DNA of 64,000 nt from Marinobacterium zhoushanense (GTDB taxonomy: Bacteria; Pseudomonadota; Gammaproteobacteria; Pseudomonadales; Balneatricaceae). The notes below the pieces were generated by a model. It had not been told where the DNA came from, ran no database searches, and saw only the letters and a program-made list of their open reading frames with translations. Within the stretch, counting starts at the first letter, position 1; the number at the start of each line of letters is the position of its first letter. Shown here in pieces: positions 36,252-46,078 of the stretch. The DNA lies in the NCBI RefSeq assembly GCF_014641945.1, contig NZ_BMIJ01000004.1, positions 212,691-276,690 of the forward strand, written 5' to 3'. The translations under genes were made by a program, and so were the position numbers.

Positions 36252-36610
36252 TGCCAATACCCTACCATTACTATCAACAATTATCTATCGGCGGTACCGA
36301 AGCCCCCCCCTCGCCGGAACTCGCATTTCCCGGTGTCGATTAGTTGACAGCCAATCTGAGAAAAGCTGCTCAATTAAAGGAATAAGCAACGAGTGCGCCA
36401 GTTATATGAAGGGACGAAAGAATCATCTGCGAAGATGCAACATCAGTTCAGCAACTACGATCTGCACATGCGTTAACCACAGACAGTTTCCCGTCTAGTG
36501 CACAGTACAGAGAATTTGGCGGGGAGAAAAACCGATACGGTAGGTATGCGGCCACATTAACCTGGCCAAGAGTGATATTTACACCTGCATCCCTTGCAGG
36601 CCCATAAACC
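36252..36610. other. Non-coding gap upstream of selO
   Basis: This stretch between the selO start and the porin terminator holds no convincing gene. It presumably contains the selO promoter on the minus strand, but I could not identify clear promoter boxes. Confidence 0.5.
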
Positions 36611-36639
36611 AAAAAAGGCTCCCGAAGGAGCCTTTTTTT
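36611..36639 (-). terminator. Rho-independent terminator of the porin gene
   Basis: AAAAAAGGCTCC pairs with GGAGCCTTTTTT around a CGAA loop, 23 bp after the porin stop. It is symmetrical and could work in both directions. Confidence 0.93.
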
Positions 36640-36661
36640 CTAGAAGTAATCCAAAAGTGGA

Positions 36662-37600
36662 TTAGAACTTCAGAGTGTAACCTACAGAGAAGACGTCAAC
36701 GTCGTCGCTGCCAGTGTCAGCGCTTACGAATTCAGCGTCCAGAGCGGCCATTTTGCCCAGGCTGTAGATAGCGAACAGGCTGTACTCGTCGTCGAAGCCG
36801 CTAACATCTTCATCATCAGCTGAGTGGTAGTTAGCACCCAGAGTCAGAGCGTCGATAGAGTGAGTCAGCATAACGCTGGCGATTTCGTTGTCGTCGCCAG
36901 TGTTTTCGTCACGGCTCTGGTAAGCCAGACCCAGAGTGGTGCTACCCAGGGTGTAGGAACCACCGATAGCAGCCCAATCGTAGTTAGCAACAGCACCGCT
37001 GTAGTCGCTGTCTACGTCCCAGTAGCCAGCAGTCAGGCTCAGGCCGCCCATTTCGTAGCTTGCAGTTACAACGTACGCATCAGCGTCAGAGAAATCGTTA
37101 TCGCCTTCGATCTGAGCTGCAACACCTGCAGACAGAGTTACACCGCCGAAGGACGGAGAAACGTAGGCAGCAGCGTTACCCAGACGGTCCGGAGTCAGGT
37201 CGTATGCGAAACCAGAAGCACTCTCAGACAGGTTACCGATGTAGCCGATTACCTTCTCAGCCGGGTTACCGAACTGACCGACCAGCGCGGTACCCCAAGA
37301 GCCGGTAGCACCCATGTATACGTCACGAGTGGTCAGGCTGGAAGAACCGGTGTCGGCACCAACATCAATGTTCGGGTTGATTTCGGTTTCGTACTTGAAG
37401 ATACCCTTGGTGTCTTCCAGACCCAGATCCACGTCGCCTTTCAGGCCAACACGGAAGTCGTCAGACTCGAAGCCAGTATCAGAACCGGATACGTTCTTCA
37501 GACGCATTTCGAACTTGCCGTACAGAGTAGCGTCAGCCTGAGCTACCATCGGAGCAGCCATGGCGCCAGCAACAGCCAGAGCGATCAGTGACTTTTTCAT
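36662..37600 (-). CDS. General porin (Gram-negative outer membrane)
   Basis: The 312-residue protein has a signal peptide (KKSLIALAVAGAMAAPMVAQA, cut before DATLYG). A beta-barrel follows with alternating pattern and Asp-rich loops, ending in phenylalanine (VGYTLKF) as required for outer-membrane insertion. The first strand ATLYGKFEMRL is typical of Gram-negative trimeric porins of marine gammaproteobacteria. It is acidic, suggesting adaptation to salt. AAGGGGA precedes the ATG at 37600. A strong terminator and a 5' hairpin suggest high expression. Confidence 0.95.
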   Translation of the reverse strand: MKKSLIALAVAGAMAAPMVAQADATLYGKFEMRLKNVSGSDTGFESDDFRVGLKGDVDLGLEDTKGIFKYETEINPNIDVGADTGSSSLTTRDVYMGATGSWGTALVGQFGNPAEKVIGYIGNLSESASGFAYDLTPDRLGNAAAYVSPSFGGVTLSAGVAAQIEGDNDFSDADAYVVTASYEMGGLSLTAGYWDVDSDYSGAVANYDWAAIGGSYTLGSTTLGLAYQSRDENTGDDNEIASVMLTHSIDALTLGANYHSADDEDVSGFDDEYSLFAIYSLGKMAALDAEFVSADTGSDDVDVFSVGYTLKF

Positions 37601-37988
37601 CAAATTTCCCCTTCAACATTCAACTTACTAGTAGTGAATTCTAGTTTTTCTTAGCACACCGGAGTGCTAGCTACGAAAAATACTATAATTCTTAAATATT
37701 TCAAACCAGTGAATGAACTTTTTTGATTTAAGCCATATACCGGTTTTTAAAACATTTAACTGAGCAAAATCTGAGCACTTCAGGAACTAATTTCCGCACT
37801 TCTTTTTAATCCGCTCAATCCTTAGGAGCCACAGAGCATTCGCTTGCAATCTGCACACCTAAATTGTGCGCATTACAACATAGCCCCTTTGCCCTTGCAA
37901 CCCTTTGTAATACCTGAATCTGATACTTGTATCGGCGCTGCTCAACATTAACTCGGCACTACTTTCGATTGAGCTTTCAGCCGTACTC
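37601..37988. promoter_or_regulatory. Porin upstream region
   Basis: This AT-rich 388-bp gap lies between hrpA and the porin, both on the minus strand. TAGCAC-N6-GTGCTA (37652-37669) would form a hairpin in the porin leader about 50 nt before its start codon, a likely mRNA-stability or regulatory element. The rest shows no gene. Confidence 0.4.
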
Positions 37989-40900
37989 TCAGCTCAACTC
38001 CGCCAACCGCTTTCTGAGTCGCTTTTCCGATACAGAAAAACGAGTTCCAAGCTGCTGGGCAAATAACGAAACACGGTACTCCTCGAGCCACCAGCGATAC
38101 TCTCTCAATCCATCGCTGAGTGAATCCTGAGCCTTCGCCTCCTCCCTGCGCTTTTCATACTGCTGCTGCAATGTCTGTAACTGCTCAGTCCATACGGTCT
38201 GTTGCCGCAGTTCGCGCTGAAATCTATCCAGGCGCATCTCAATCGCCTCAAGGTATCGAGGATACTGCTCTAGCCAGAGATCGGGCGTTTCCGACAGGTA
38301 GTGGACATGCATTAATCCTGTGAGCTGCTGTTTGATATCGTTCAAGATGGTTACGGCACTGAGATCAATGCGCCCGCCGATACGCTTCTCTATAGAATGA
38401 AGGCGCTGATGGCATAGCAGCACAAACTGACACAGCCCGTTAGCGTACTCTGCCAGGTTGGCACGCCCGTGCTCAAGGGCGGATTCAAACCCAGCCTGGG
38501 TTCTAAGGATCGAGTCATCACTCAAACCGGCAGCACGCCAGATCGCTTTTAACAGAATCTCGTCTTCCAGGCGCCGTCGCTCGAACCTTTTACCACCCAG
38601 TAGCATTATCTTATCCATCGCCGGTAACTGACGACGGACATACTTAACAACTTCAGGAATGCTGAGCAGCATTAAACGGGCAACTGCACGCCGGGTTCTA
38701 AATACCGCTTCATCGGCACTGGCAAACAGCTTCAGCTCTACACTTTCCCCTTGATCTTGCAGTCCAGGCCAGGCTTCGACCTCAATTCCTCCGGCCTGTT
38801 TGACGCGCACGCTCTCCTTCAGATCACCGAAGTCCCAACGAACTATGTTCTCCTGCCCCCAGCTGTCGCCACTGCCGGACTGAATCGCTTCCTCGGCCTG
38901 GGCTGAGTAGCGCTGACTAAGCCCTTCCCAATCACGCCCCTCCCCTACGGTTTGCTCCTGGGCATCGATCAGGCGAATATTCAGTTGCTGGTGGGGCTCT
39001 AATACCGACTCTCTTAACTGCTCCGGCGCAACCCTTACCCCAGCCATCCTCAGCAACTGATGACTGAGTGCCTCATAGAGATCTCCATCAGCAAACACCA
39101 CCTGCTCACAAAAGGCCCGCGCATACTCAGGTACGGGAACGAAATGCTTGCGCAGCTGCTTCGGTAACCCCTTCAGGATTGCGATGACCTTTTCCTCAAG
39201 CATCCCCGGCACCAGCCAATCCAGCCGCTTTTTCGGCAACACCCTTAACAACGCCAAAGGACACTGAAGTGTCACGCCATCCTTCGAGGAGGCCGGATCG
39301 AACTGATATTCGAGTTTGAGTTCCACACCGTCCATACGCAGGGTGTCCGGATACTGGTTTGCACTGACATGATCCGCGGAGCGCTGAAGAATATCGGCTT
39401 CGGTCATCTTTAACAGATCGGGATCGCCCTGACGCTGCTTTTTATACCACTTCTCGAATCCGGCGCCGTTGACGATGTGACTGCCACCATGTTTCTCGAA
39501 CTGTTCCGCATAGAAGCGGTAAAGCGTTTCTTCATCAACCAGAAGATCACGCCGACGTGCTTTGGACTCCAGGTTTTCCACGCTCTCCAACAGTTCGCGA
39601 TTATGGTTGAAAAAAGCCGCCTGGGTATCGAACTGCCCCTCTACCAGCGCGCTGCGAATAAAGATCTCATGGGAGGCTTTCGCATCGATGGCACCATAGT
39701 TCACCCGCCGCTTCGGCACGATGATCAGTCCATAGAGCGTCACCTGTTCGGTGGCCACCACCTGAGCACGTTTTTTCTCCCAATGGGGCTCGGACCAACT
39801 CCGCTTCACCAAATGGCTGGCGGGGGGTTCGATCCACTCGGGTTCGATCTTTGCCATCTGGTGCCCATAGAGCTTGCTGGTTTCAATCAGCTCGGCCGCC
39901 ATCACCCACTTAGGACTCTTCTTGAACAGCCCGGAGCCCGGAAAGATACGGAAACGGCGGTTGCGCGCGCCTAGATACTCGCCCTTCTCCAGTAAATTAC
40001 CTATATGGCTGAGCAAACCGGCCAGCAGCGCCCGATGTATGGGGGCGTATTCGGCAGGCTCGCTGTTTTCCCGCAGTTTGAGTTCCCTGATGCTAAGGTG
40101 GAGCTGACGGTGCACATCACGCCACTCTCGCATCCGCATATAGGAGATAAAGTGTTTCTGACACCAGTTACGCAGCTGACTCTGGCTTAACTCCGCACGC
40201 TGCTCTTCATATAGATTCCACAGATTTAACAGCGTAATAAAATCCGAATGTTCATCGCTATAGAGTTTGTGTTTTTCGTCCGCTGCCTGACGTTTGTCGT
40301 GAGGCCTCTCTCTGGGATCCTGCACACTTAACGCGCTGGCGATGATCAATACCTCATTAAGCGCATCGTACTGCGCCGCCTCGATCACCATCCGCGCGAT
40401 ACGCGGGTCCACCGGCAAACGCGCCAGTTGCCGCCCCACCGGAGTCAACTGACGGCGTGCGTCGACCGCACCAAGTTCCTCCAGCAGTTTGAAACCATCG
40501 GTAATGAACCGGGAATCCGGCGGATCGACAAAGGGGAAGTCGGTGATATCCCCCAGCCTTAATTGCAGCATCTGCAAAATAACGGCGGCCAGGTTGGTAC
40601 GTCGGATCTCCGCATCGGTAAATGCCGGCCGGTTATTGAAGTCCTCCTCAGAGTAGAGGCGAATGCAGGTACCGGGGGCGACGCGACCGCAACGACCGGC
40701 ACGCTGATTGGCACTGGCCTGAGAAACAGCCTCGATGGGAAGCCGCTGAACCTTGGAGCGGTAGCTGTAACGGGAAATGCGCGCCAGGCCCGGATCGACC
40801 ACATAACGAATACCCGGCACCGTGAGCGAAGTCTCGGCCACGTTGGTGGACAGTACGATTCGTCGTCCAGCGCCGCGGGTACCGTAAAACACCCGATTCT

Positions 40901-41918
40901 GCTCCTTCAGGGAGAGGCGGGCATAGAGTGGTATAACCTCTGTATCCCGCAGCTGCGCCTTGCGCAACAGGTCGGCTGTTTCCCGAATCTCACGCTCCCC
41001 CGGCAGGAATACCAATATATCGCTGGGACCGGAGCCGCGACTCTGGCGATCGATCAGGGTCAGCTCATCGATAGCGGCCAGGATCCCCTGCTGAAGATCC
41101 AGCGCCTGCTCATCTTCAGCCTCCATCTCGTGCAGCGGACGATAGAGGATATCCACCGGATAGGTACGTCCGGACACCTCAACCACAGGTGCATTATCGA
41201 AATGAGCGGAGAACCGCTCCAGGTCTATTGTCGCCGAGGTGATGATCAGTTTGAGGTCGGGACGCTTCGGCAGTATCCGCTTTATATAGCCAAGCAGGAA
41301 GTCGATATTGAGGCTGCGTTCATGCGCCTCGTCGATAATCAGCACCTCGTACTGCTCGAGAAAACGGTCGTGCTGGGTCTCAGCGAGCAGAATCCCATCT
41401 GTCATCAGTTTGATCTGGGTGTTATCCGACACCTGATCGTGGAATCGCACCTGATAACCGACCCGTTCCCCCAACGGCGTATTCAGCTCCTCTGCGATAC
41501 GCGCGGCGACATTTCGTGCCGCCAGCCGGCGAGGCTGGGTGTGTCCGATCATACCCAGGCAGCCAAATCCCAGCTCCAGACAGAGCTTGGGAATCTGCGT
41601 GGTCTTACCCGATCCGGTCTCGCCGGCAATCACCACGACCTGATTATCCCGAATCACCTTGAGCAGCTCTTCACGCCGGGCAGAAACCGGCAGCTCCGGG
41701 TAGTCGATCGATGCAGGCAGTGCCCTTCTGGACTCGACACGCGCGATAGAAGCTGCGATCTCACCACCCAGCACGGCAAGAACGTCGGCCCCGGCCCCGG
41801 CACCTTCACGCTGCGCCGCATCCAGTCGTCGTTTAAATCTGAAACGATCGGCAATACGGCACTGGGCCAGGCTAGACCTGAGTGTAGAAAAAGAGTCGTG
41901 GGCGGTAGAGGCAGTCAA
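37989..41918 (-). CDS. hrpA: ATP-dependent RNA helicase HrpA
   Basis: At 1309 residues this is a full-length HrpA, the DEAH-box helicase that rescues stalled ribosomes by pulling mRNA. Motif I is GETGSGKTTQ, motif II DEAH (VLIIDEAHERS), motif III SAT (ITSATID) and motif VI QRAGRCGR. The OB-fold and the long DUF3418-type C-terminal region follow. The start is a TTG at 41918 with only a weak ribosome site. It is 70 bp behind the acyl-CoA ligase gene on the same strand. Confidence 0.97.
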   Translation of the reverse strand: MTASTAHDSFSTLRSSLAQCRIADRFRFKRRLDAAQREGAGAGADVLAVLGGEIAASIARVESRRALPASIDYPELPVSARREELLKVIRDNQVVVIAGETGSGKTTQIPKLCLELGFGCLGMIGHTQPRRLAARNVAARIAEELNTPLGERVGYQVRFHDQVSDNTQIKLMTDGILLAETQHDRFLEQYEVLIIDEAHERSLNIDFLLGYIKRILPKRPDLKLIITSATIDLERFSAHFDNAPVVEVSGRTYPVDILYRPLHEMEAEDEQALDLQQGILAAIDELTLIDRQSRGSGPSDILVFLPGEREIRETADLLRKAQLRDTEVIPLYARLSLKEQNRVFYGTRGAGRRIVLSTNVAETSLTVPGIRYVVDPGLARISRYSYRSKVQRLPIEAVSQASANQRAGRCGRVAPGTCIRLYSEEDFNNRPAFTDAEIRRTNLAAVILQMLQLRLGDITDFPFVDPPDSRFITDGFKLLEELGAVDARRQLTPVGRQLARLPVDPRIARMVIEAAQYDALNEVLIIASALSVQDPRERPHDKRQAADEKHKLYSDEHSDFITLLNLWNLYEEQRAELSQSQLRNWCQKHFISYMRMREWRDVHRQLHLSIRELKLRENSEPAEYAPIHRALLAGLLSHIGNLLEKGEYLGARNRRFRIFPGSGLFKKSPKWVMAAELIETSKLYGHQMAKIEPEWIEPPASHLVKRSWSEPHWEKKRAQVVATEQVTLYGLIIVPKRRVNYGAIDAKASHEIFIRSALVEGQFDTQAAFFNHNRELLESVENLESKARRRDLLVDEETLYRFYAEQFEKHGGSHIVNGAGFEKWYKKQRQGDPDLLKMTEADILQRSADHVSANQYPDTLRMDGVELKLEYQFDPASSKDGVTLQCPLALLRVLPKKRLDWLVPGMLEEKVIAILKGLPKQLRKHFVPVPEYARAFCEQVVFADGDLYEALSHQLLRMAGVRVAPEQLRESVLEPHQQLNIRLIDAQEQTVGEGRDWEGLSQRYSAQAEEAIQSGSGDSWGQENIVRWDFGDLKESVRVKQAGGIEVEAWPGLQDQGESVELKLFASADEAVFRTRRAVARLMLLSIPEVVKYVRRQLPAMDKIMLLGGKRFERRRLEDEILLKAIWRAAGLSDDSILRTQAGFESALEHGRANLAEYANGLCQFVLLCHQRLHSIEKRIGGRIDLSAVTILNDIKQQLTGLMHVHYLSETPDLWLEQYPRYLEAIEMRLDRFQRELRQQTVWTEQLQTLQQQYEKRREEAKAQDSLSDGLREYRWWLEEYRVSLFAQQLGTRFSVSEKRLRKRLAELS

Positions 41919-41988
41919 AAGCAGATAAACCTTGGAGTTTCACAGGGGCGGAATTCTACCGCAACAGATGTCGGCAAGGCGAACCTCG

Positions 41989-43626
41989 CTATGAGACGCG
42001 GTGCTCTTTTTGTCCTTCGTGAAGCTCCCGCAATGCGATCTCCCGAAGCTCTCGTCGCTGTACTTTTCCGATCGCGCTGCGCGGCAGGTCGCGGCAGAAC
42101 TCGACACTGCGGGGCACCTTGTAGGAGGTCAATCGCTGGCGGCAATACTCCCTCACACCGCGCATAGTAAGACGCGGATTATTCGCCACCACGTAAACCT
42201 TGATCGTCTCGCCATACTCCTCATCAGGCAATCCGATCACTGCGCACTCTAAAATATCGGGATGGGCGCTGATTACGTTTTCCAATTCGCTCGGATAGAC
42301 CTTAAAGCCGGAGATACTGATCACCTCTTTACGCCGGTCAATGATGCGCAGCTCGCCATTACCATAGATCTGCCCTATATCTCCAGTGGCCAGCCAACCG
42401 TCCTTGAGCACCCGGGCCGTTTCCTGTGGCTGCCTCCAGTAACCGAGCATCACCTGCGGCCCGCGCACCTGGATTTCGCCACTCTCGCCTATCGGCATCA
42501 GCTCCCCGGAGTCGCCAACGATACGCACCTCCGTCCCCGGCAGGGGGCGACCGACAGTGCCGACATGCTCAGTGCCTGGCGTGGCAACGCTGACAACGGG
42601 CGAGCATTCGGTCAGGCCATAGCCCTCGGTTATGCGACAACCGGTCACCTCTAGCCAGCGCTTGGCCGCCGATTCCGTCAGCGCCATACCGCCGGATATG
42701 GTCAGTTTTAACGCACTGAAATCGAGCTGGGTAAACTCCGCGTGCTGACATAGCGAGATAAATAGCGGGTTGACCCCCGCAAACAATGTAGGCCGAGCCC
42801 TCTCAAACGCACGCGACAGCTGTTTAAGATCCTGCGGATCCGGAATCAGCTCGATATAACTCCCCTGTGACAACATCGCCAGCACCAGCGTGAGTGAGTA
42901 GATGTGGTACAGAGGGAGGGGTTGCATAACGACTTGAGGCGCATCCATACCCGCTTCGCTCAACCTGCTGCGAATCTGTTCAAGATTGGCCAGCAAGGAC
43001 GCATGGGTCAGCATTACCCCCTTGGCCGGCCCCGTGGTGCCGCCGGTGTACTGAAGCAGCGCCGTTTCCGCCTCAGTGATATCCGGCTGCAGCCAGACAC
43101 GCCCGCTCTCAGCCTTCAGAACCCGGGATAGACGCAGACTGCCCTTGATTCGGTAGCGCGGACTCGACCCTCGGCGCATCCGCATGTAGGAGTTGATAGC
43201 CCAGCGCCGCCAGCCTGGGTGCAGGTCGGCAATATGGGTCGTGATCACGCAACTAACCGGCGTCCTTCGCAGCGCGCGCGCGGCGCGCCAGGCAAACGCC
43301 TCGTAGACGAGCAATGCCTGTACTCCGGCATCGTTGAACTGACGCTCCAACTCGTCCGGAGAAAGCAGAGGGTTGATATTGACCACAATCAGTCCGGCGC
43401 GCAGTGCGCCGAACAGCGCCACCGGATACTGGGCACAATTGGGTAACTGAATCGCAATACGATCGCCCGGTTTCAGGTCGGTATGGTGCTGCACCCAGGA
43501 TGCAAAGCGGCGCGAGAGGATATCAAGGTCTGTAAAGCTGAGGCTCTGGCCCAGGGAGCCGACTGCCGGCCGGTCCCCGAAACGTCGACTCAGATTGCTT
43601 ATAAACTCAGCCAACCCCAGCCGCAT
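41989..43626 (-). CDS. AMP-binding acyl-CoA synthetase (FadD-like)
   Basis: The 545-residue adenylate-forming enzyme activates a carboxylic acid, probably a fatty acid, to its CoA ester. It has the phosphate loop YTGGTTGPAKGVM, the adenine motif GYGLTECSPV, the hinge region (LATGDIGQ, FKVYPSELEN) and the catalytic Lys in SAIGKVQRREL. The ATG at 43626 overlaps the preceding stop (TGATG). Its place behind a class II amidotransferase and bactofilin does not suggest a special substrate. Confidence 0.93.
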   Translation of the reverse strand: MRLGLAEFISNLSRRFGDRPAVGSLGQSLSFTDLDILSRRFASWVQHHTDLKPGDRIAIQLPNCAQYPVALFGALRAGLIVVNINPLLSPDELERQFNDAGVQALLVYEAFAWRAARALRRTPVSCVITTHIADLHPGWRRWAINSYMRMRRGSSPRYRIKGSLRLSRVLKAESGRVWLQPDITEAETALLQYTGGTTGPAKGVMLTHASLLANLEQIRSRLSEAGMDAPQVVMQPLPLYHIYSLTLVLAMLSQGSYIELIPDPQDLKQLSRAFERARPTLFAGVNPLFISLCQHAEFTQLDFSALKLTISGGMALTESAAKRWLEVTGCRITEGYGLTECSPVVSVATPGTEHVGTVGRPLPGTEVRIVGDSGELMPIGESGEIQVRGPQVMLGYWRQPQETARVLKDGWLATGDIGQIYGNGELRIIDRRKEVISISGFKVYPSELENVISAHPDILECAVIGLPDEEYGETIKVYVVANNPRLTMRGVREYCRQRLTSYKVPRSVEFCRDLPRSAIGKVQRRELREIALRELHEGQKEHRVS

Positions 43627-44429
43627 CAACGCCCAGCCCCATCCTGACTGCTGATCTGCCGCTCCACTTCACCGTCAACAAATACCACCATCTCCCCCGG
43701 CGCCAGACGCTGCCACTGCTCATTGTCGGTCAGAGGTTCTGTCGCAATCACCGTCACAATGTCGTTCGGTGTCGTCTCCTTATAGAAGTCGACCGACATA
43801 TCCCGGTCACGCAGATGGGCCTCTCCAAAAGGCGCCCTGCGGGTGATCCAGCTGAGCTTTGTTGAGCAGTAACAAAACAGCTGCGTCGACTCACTGAGCA
43901 ACATGTTGAACACGCCGAGACCTCGCAGCTTCTCACAGCAGTCATGCACCAGCTCAACCAGGGCGGACGGATCCTGCGGCGGCGCGTCGGGGTAGTGGGC
44001 ACGGATCTGATCCAATATCCAGCAGAAGGCATACTCGCTATCCGTGGTGCCGGCAGGTCGATAATAGGTCAGCGGCCAATCGAACAGCTGCCTGTCCAAC
44101 TGACCGTTATGTGCAAAGCACCACATCACACCCCAGAGTTCACGACTGAACGGGTGGGTATTGGCAAGACAGATATCGCCGACGTTCGCCTGTCGAATAT
44201 GGCTAATCACCACTCGGCTCTTGATCGGATAGGCGATCAGCAGTTCGGCAATCCGCGAGTCGGCACTGGGCAGCGGATCATGAAAGGCTCTTAAGCCTCG
44301 CCCTTCATAAAAAGCGATCCCCCAGCCATCGCGATGAGGGCCGGTTTCCCCACCGCGGCGAATAAGACCAGCAAAACTGAAACAGATATCGGTCGGCACA
44401 TTCGCGCTCATGCCGAGTAGCTCACACAT
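43626..44429 (-). CDS. Class II glutamine amidotransferase (YafJ-like)
   Basis: The 267-residue protein begins MCELLGMSANVPTD, so Cys2 becomes the N-terminal nucleophile after Met removal. RRGGETGPHRDGWGIAFYEG and AHNGQLD match the Ntn glutaminase fold. It is a stand-alone glutaminase domain, as in YafJ, without a synthetase. The acceptor reaction is unknown. GGAGG precedes the start and the gene is coupled to the acyl-CoA ligase. Confidence 0.93.
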   Translation of the reverse strand: MCELLGMSANVPTDICFSFAGLIRRGGETGPHRDGWGIAFYEGRGLRAFHDPLPSADSRIAELLIAYPIKSRVVISHIRQANVGDICLANTHPFSRELWGVMWCFAHNGQLDRQLFDWPLTYYRPAGTTDSEYAFCWILDQIRAHYPDAPPQDPSALVELVHDCCEKLRGLGVFNMLLSESTQLFCYCSTKLSWITRRAPFGEAHLRDRDMSVDFYKETTPNDIVTVIATEPLTDNEQWQRLAPGEMVVFVDGEVERQISSQDGAGR

Positions 44430-44459
44430 CGCCAGCCTCCATATTCTGCGCCGAGCCTG

Positions 44460-44951
44460 CTATTTACGTGACAGCGTGATCCTGTCCGGCAGAGAGTCGA
44501 TCAAACCGGTTTCCAGATCGATCACCAACTCTTCAGCGTCGGGCCTATCCTCCGATTCCACATGCCGGGCCTCGGCCTCCCAAGTCAACCTCCGATGCTG
44601 CCCAGGGAGATGACGTTCGCCGACAAAATGGCCATCGGGATCTATGGATAGTGTAGAGCAATAAACGTTGGCACATACGCGCCCACCGCGCTCGATATGC
44701 AGCGACTCGCAGATAAGTTCACCCTCGAGCTCACCGCTGACGTTAACCGCATGGGCCCGAACTCTGCCGCAGATACGGCCCGACTTGCCGATCGATATGT
44801 CGTCACTGGAGTCTATGCTGCCTTCGAACTCACCATCGACGTGCATCTTCCCGGAAACGCTGGTTTCACCGTGAAAGCGGTTTCCCTGAGCAATAATTGT
44901 TACTGAGGAGCGGTTTGATTTAGCGGATACATTGCGCTTAATGATTCCCAC
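44460..44951 (-). CDS. Bactofilin
   Basis: This 163-residue polymer-forming cytoskeletal protein has the right-handed beta-helix core (about 20-115), visible as repeated Gly-rich turns (HVDGEFEGSI, GKSGRICGRV, GELEGELI). It starts at GTG with a strong GAGGAG, inside the 3' end of the M23 peptidase gene (52-bp overlap). Bactofilin and M23 peptidase pairs shape the cell wall locally. Disordered tails flank the core as usual. Confidence 0.93.
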   Translation of the reverse strand: MGIIKRNVSAKSNRSSVTIIAQGNRFHGETSVSGKMHVDGEFEGSIDSSDDISIGKSGRICGRVRAHAVNVSGELEGELICESLHIERGGRVCANVYCSTLSIDPDGHFVGERHLPGQHRRLTWEAEARHVESEDRPDAEELVIDLETGLIDSLPDRITLSRK

Positions 44952-45838
44952 GGGATCTCCTCGACATCGGTAAAGATTGAATCAAAGTTATCCAGCCCCC
45001 ACTTCATGAAGGGCTCCGGATCGAGCGCCGTATAGAGTTGACGAACTTCGTAGTGCAGATGGGGCCCGGTTGAATTTCCGCTGTTGCCGCTGAGACCAAT
45101 CTGCTGTCCCTTGTGTACGAATGCTTTGGGCTTGACCAACACCTTCTGCAGGTGGGCATAGACGGTCCTGAACCCCAGATTGTGGTCGATCCGCACCATG
45201 TAGCCGTAGCCGCTGCCCTTATTATACCCGGCGAACTCCACGACACCGTCTGCCGTGGCATACACCGGCGTACCGATCGAGACTTTAAAGTCGATACCGC
45301 TGTGCATAATGCGCTTCTTCTGAATCGGGTGCATCCGCATGCCGAAGCGATCAGTAATCCGTTCACTTTGAATAGGCACGCCATTGGGTACACCGTAGAG
45401 CATGAACAAGCGCTCACGCGCGGCCGCTTTCGCCACCTCGGCCCGTTCCTTCGCCGTCGTCTCCGAGTCACTCTCCAGTATGCCCAGCATTGACTCAAGA
45501 TCACCCAGTTCGGTTCCCATCACATGGTTCTGCTGGACCAACTGGTCGCGTTCGACCGACAGCTGCGACAGCGCATCGCCTAGAGATTCAAGTTCGGTTC
45601 GATAGAGCTGCTGGGTGCCCAACATCAGCTCATACTGATCCGCCAACTGCTGGTGGGTATCCTCAAGGTCCAACAGTTCATCGGTCGTTTTAACCAGCAA
45701 CAGGTTGGAGACAAAAAAGCTCAGGGCCGCCATCAGCAGGAAGGCCGCAACAAGATATTTCGCTAACTGATTTAACGTATATTGCCGTGATCCGTGCACG
45801 GTCGTCAGCGTAACTACTAGCTTACGTCGCAAAAACAA
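44900..45838 (-). CDS. Membrane-anchored M23 (LytM) peptidoglycan endopeptidase
   Basis: The 312-residue protein has one N-terminal helix (about 28-48), a periplasmic coiled coil (about 50-130) and a LytM domain (about 180-290). Zinc ligands are intact in MHSGIDF (His, Asp) and HLHYEV (second His), with HLQ between them, so the enzyme should be active. It would cut peptide cross-links. The start is a TTG at 45838, 23 bp behind a predicted TSS. It overlaps the bactofilin gene, supporting a shared cell-shape function. Confidence 0.94.
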   Translation of the reverse strand: MFLRRKLVVTLTTVHGSRQYTLNQLAKYLVAAFLLMAALSFFVSNLLLVKTTDELLDLEDTHQQLADQYELMLGTQQLYRTELESLGDALSQLSVERDQLVQQNHVMGTELGDLESMLGILESDSETTAKERAEVAKAAARERLFMLYGVPNGVPIQSERITDRFGMRMHPIQKKRIMHSGIDFKVSIGTPVYATADGVVEFAGYNKGSGYGYMVRIDHNLGFRTVYAHLQKVLVKPKAFVHKGQQIGLSGNSGNSTGPHLHYEVRQLYTALDPEPFMKWGLDNFDSIFTDVEEIPWESLSAMYPLNQTAPQ

Positions 45839-45867
45839 CCACCCGCCGCTGGCCAGAAAATCGGGCT

Positions 45868-45896
45868 AATATAACGTCTTAGAAGGCTTATGTCAT
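45868..45896 (-). promoter_or_regulatory. Sigma70-type promoter of the M23-bactofilin operon
   Basis: On the minus strand ATGACA (45896-45891) and TATATT (45873-45868) are each one mismatch from consensus and are separated by 17 bp. The predicted start point is near 45861, a short leader away from the M23 start codon. Confidence 0.6.
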
Positions 45897-46078
45897 AATG
45901 AAATATCCCCCCTTGACCGAGCCCCCTACCCAGGGGCGATTCATATCGACTCAAACCGCCGCGGGTTGCACCGGCCTTCTCATTGACCGATAAAGTGCAT
46001 CTAGCCGCGCTCATCGAGAAACAATTCGGATAAACTTGGGCGTCACGTCCAGACCAGACAACACCAGGAAGGTACCCC

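Noticed and set aside
40563..42167. 534-codon plus-strand frame opposite hrpA
   Set aside because: It is antisense to the conserved helicase core and shows the low-hydrophobic, Arg/His/Gln-rich composition of shadow frames.
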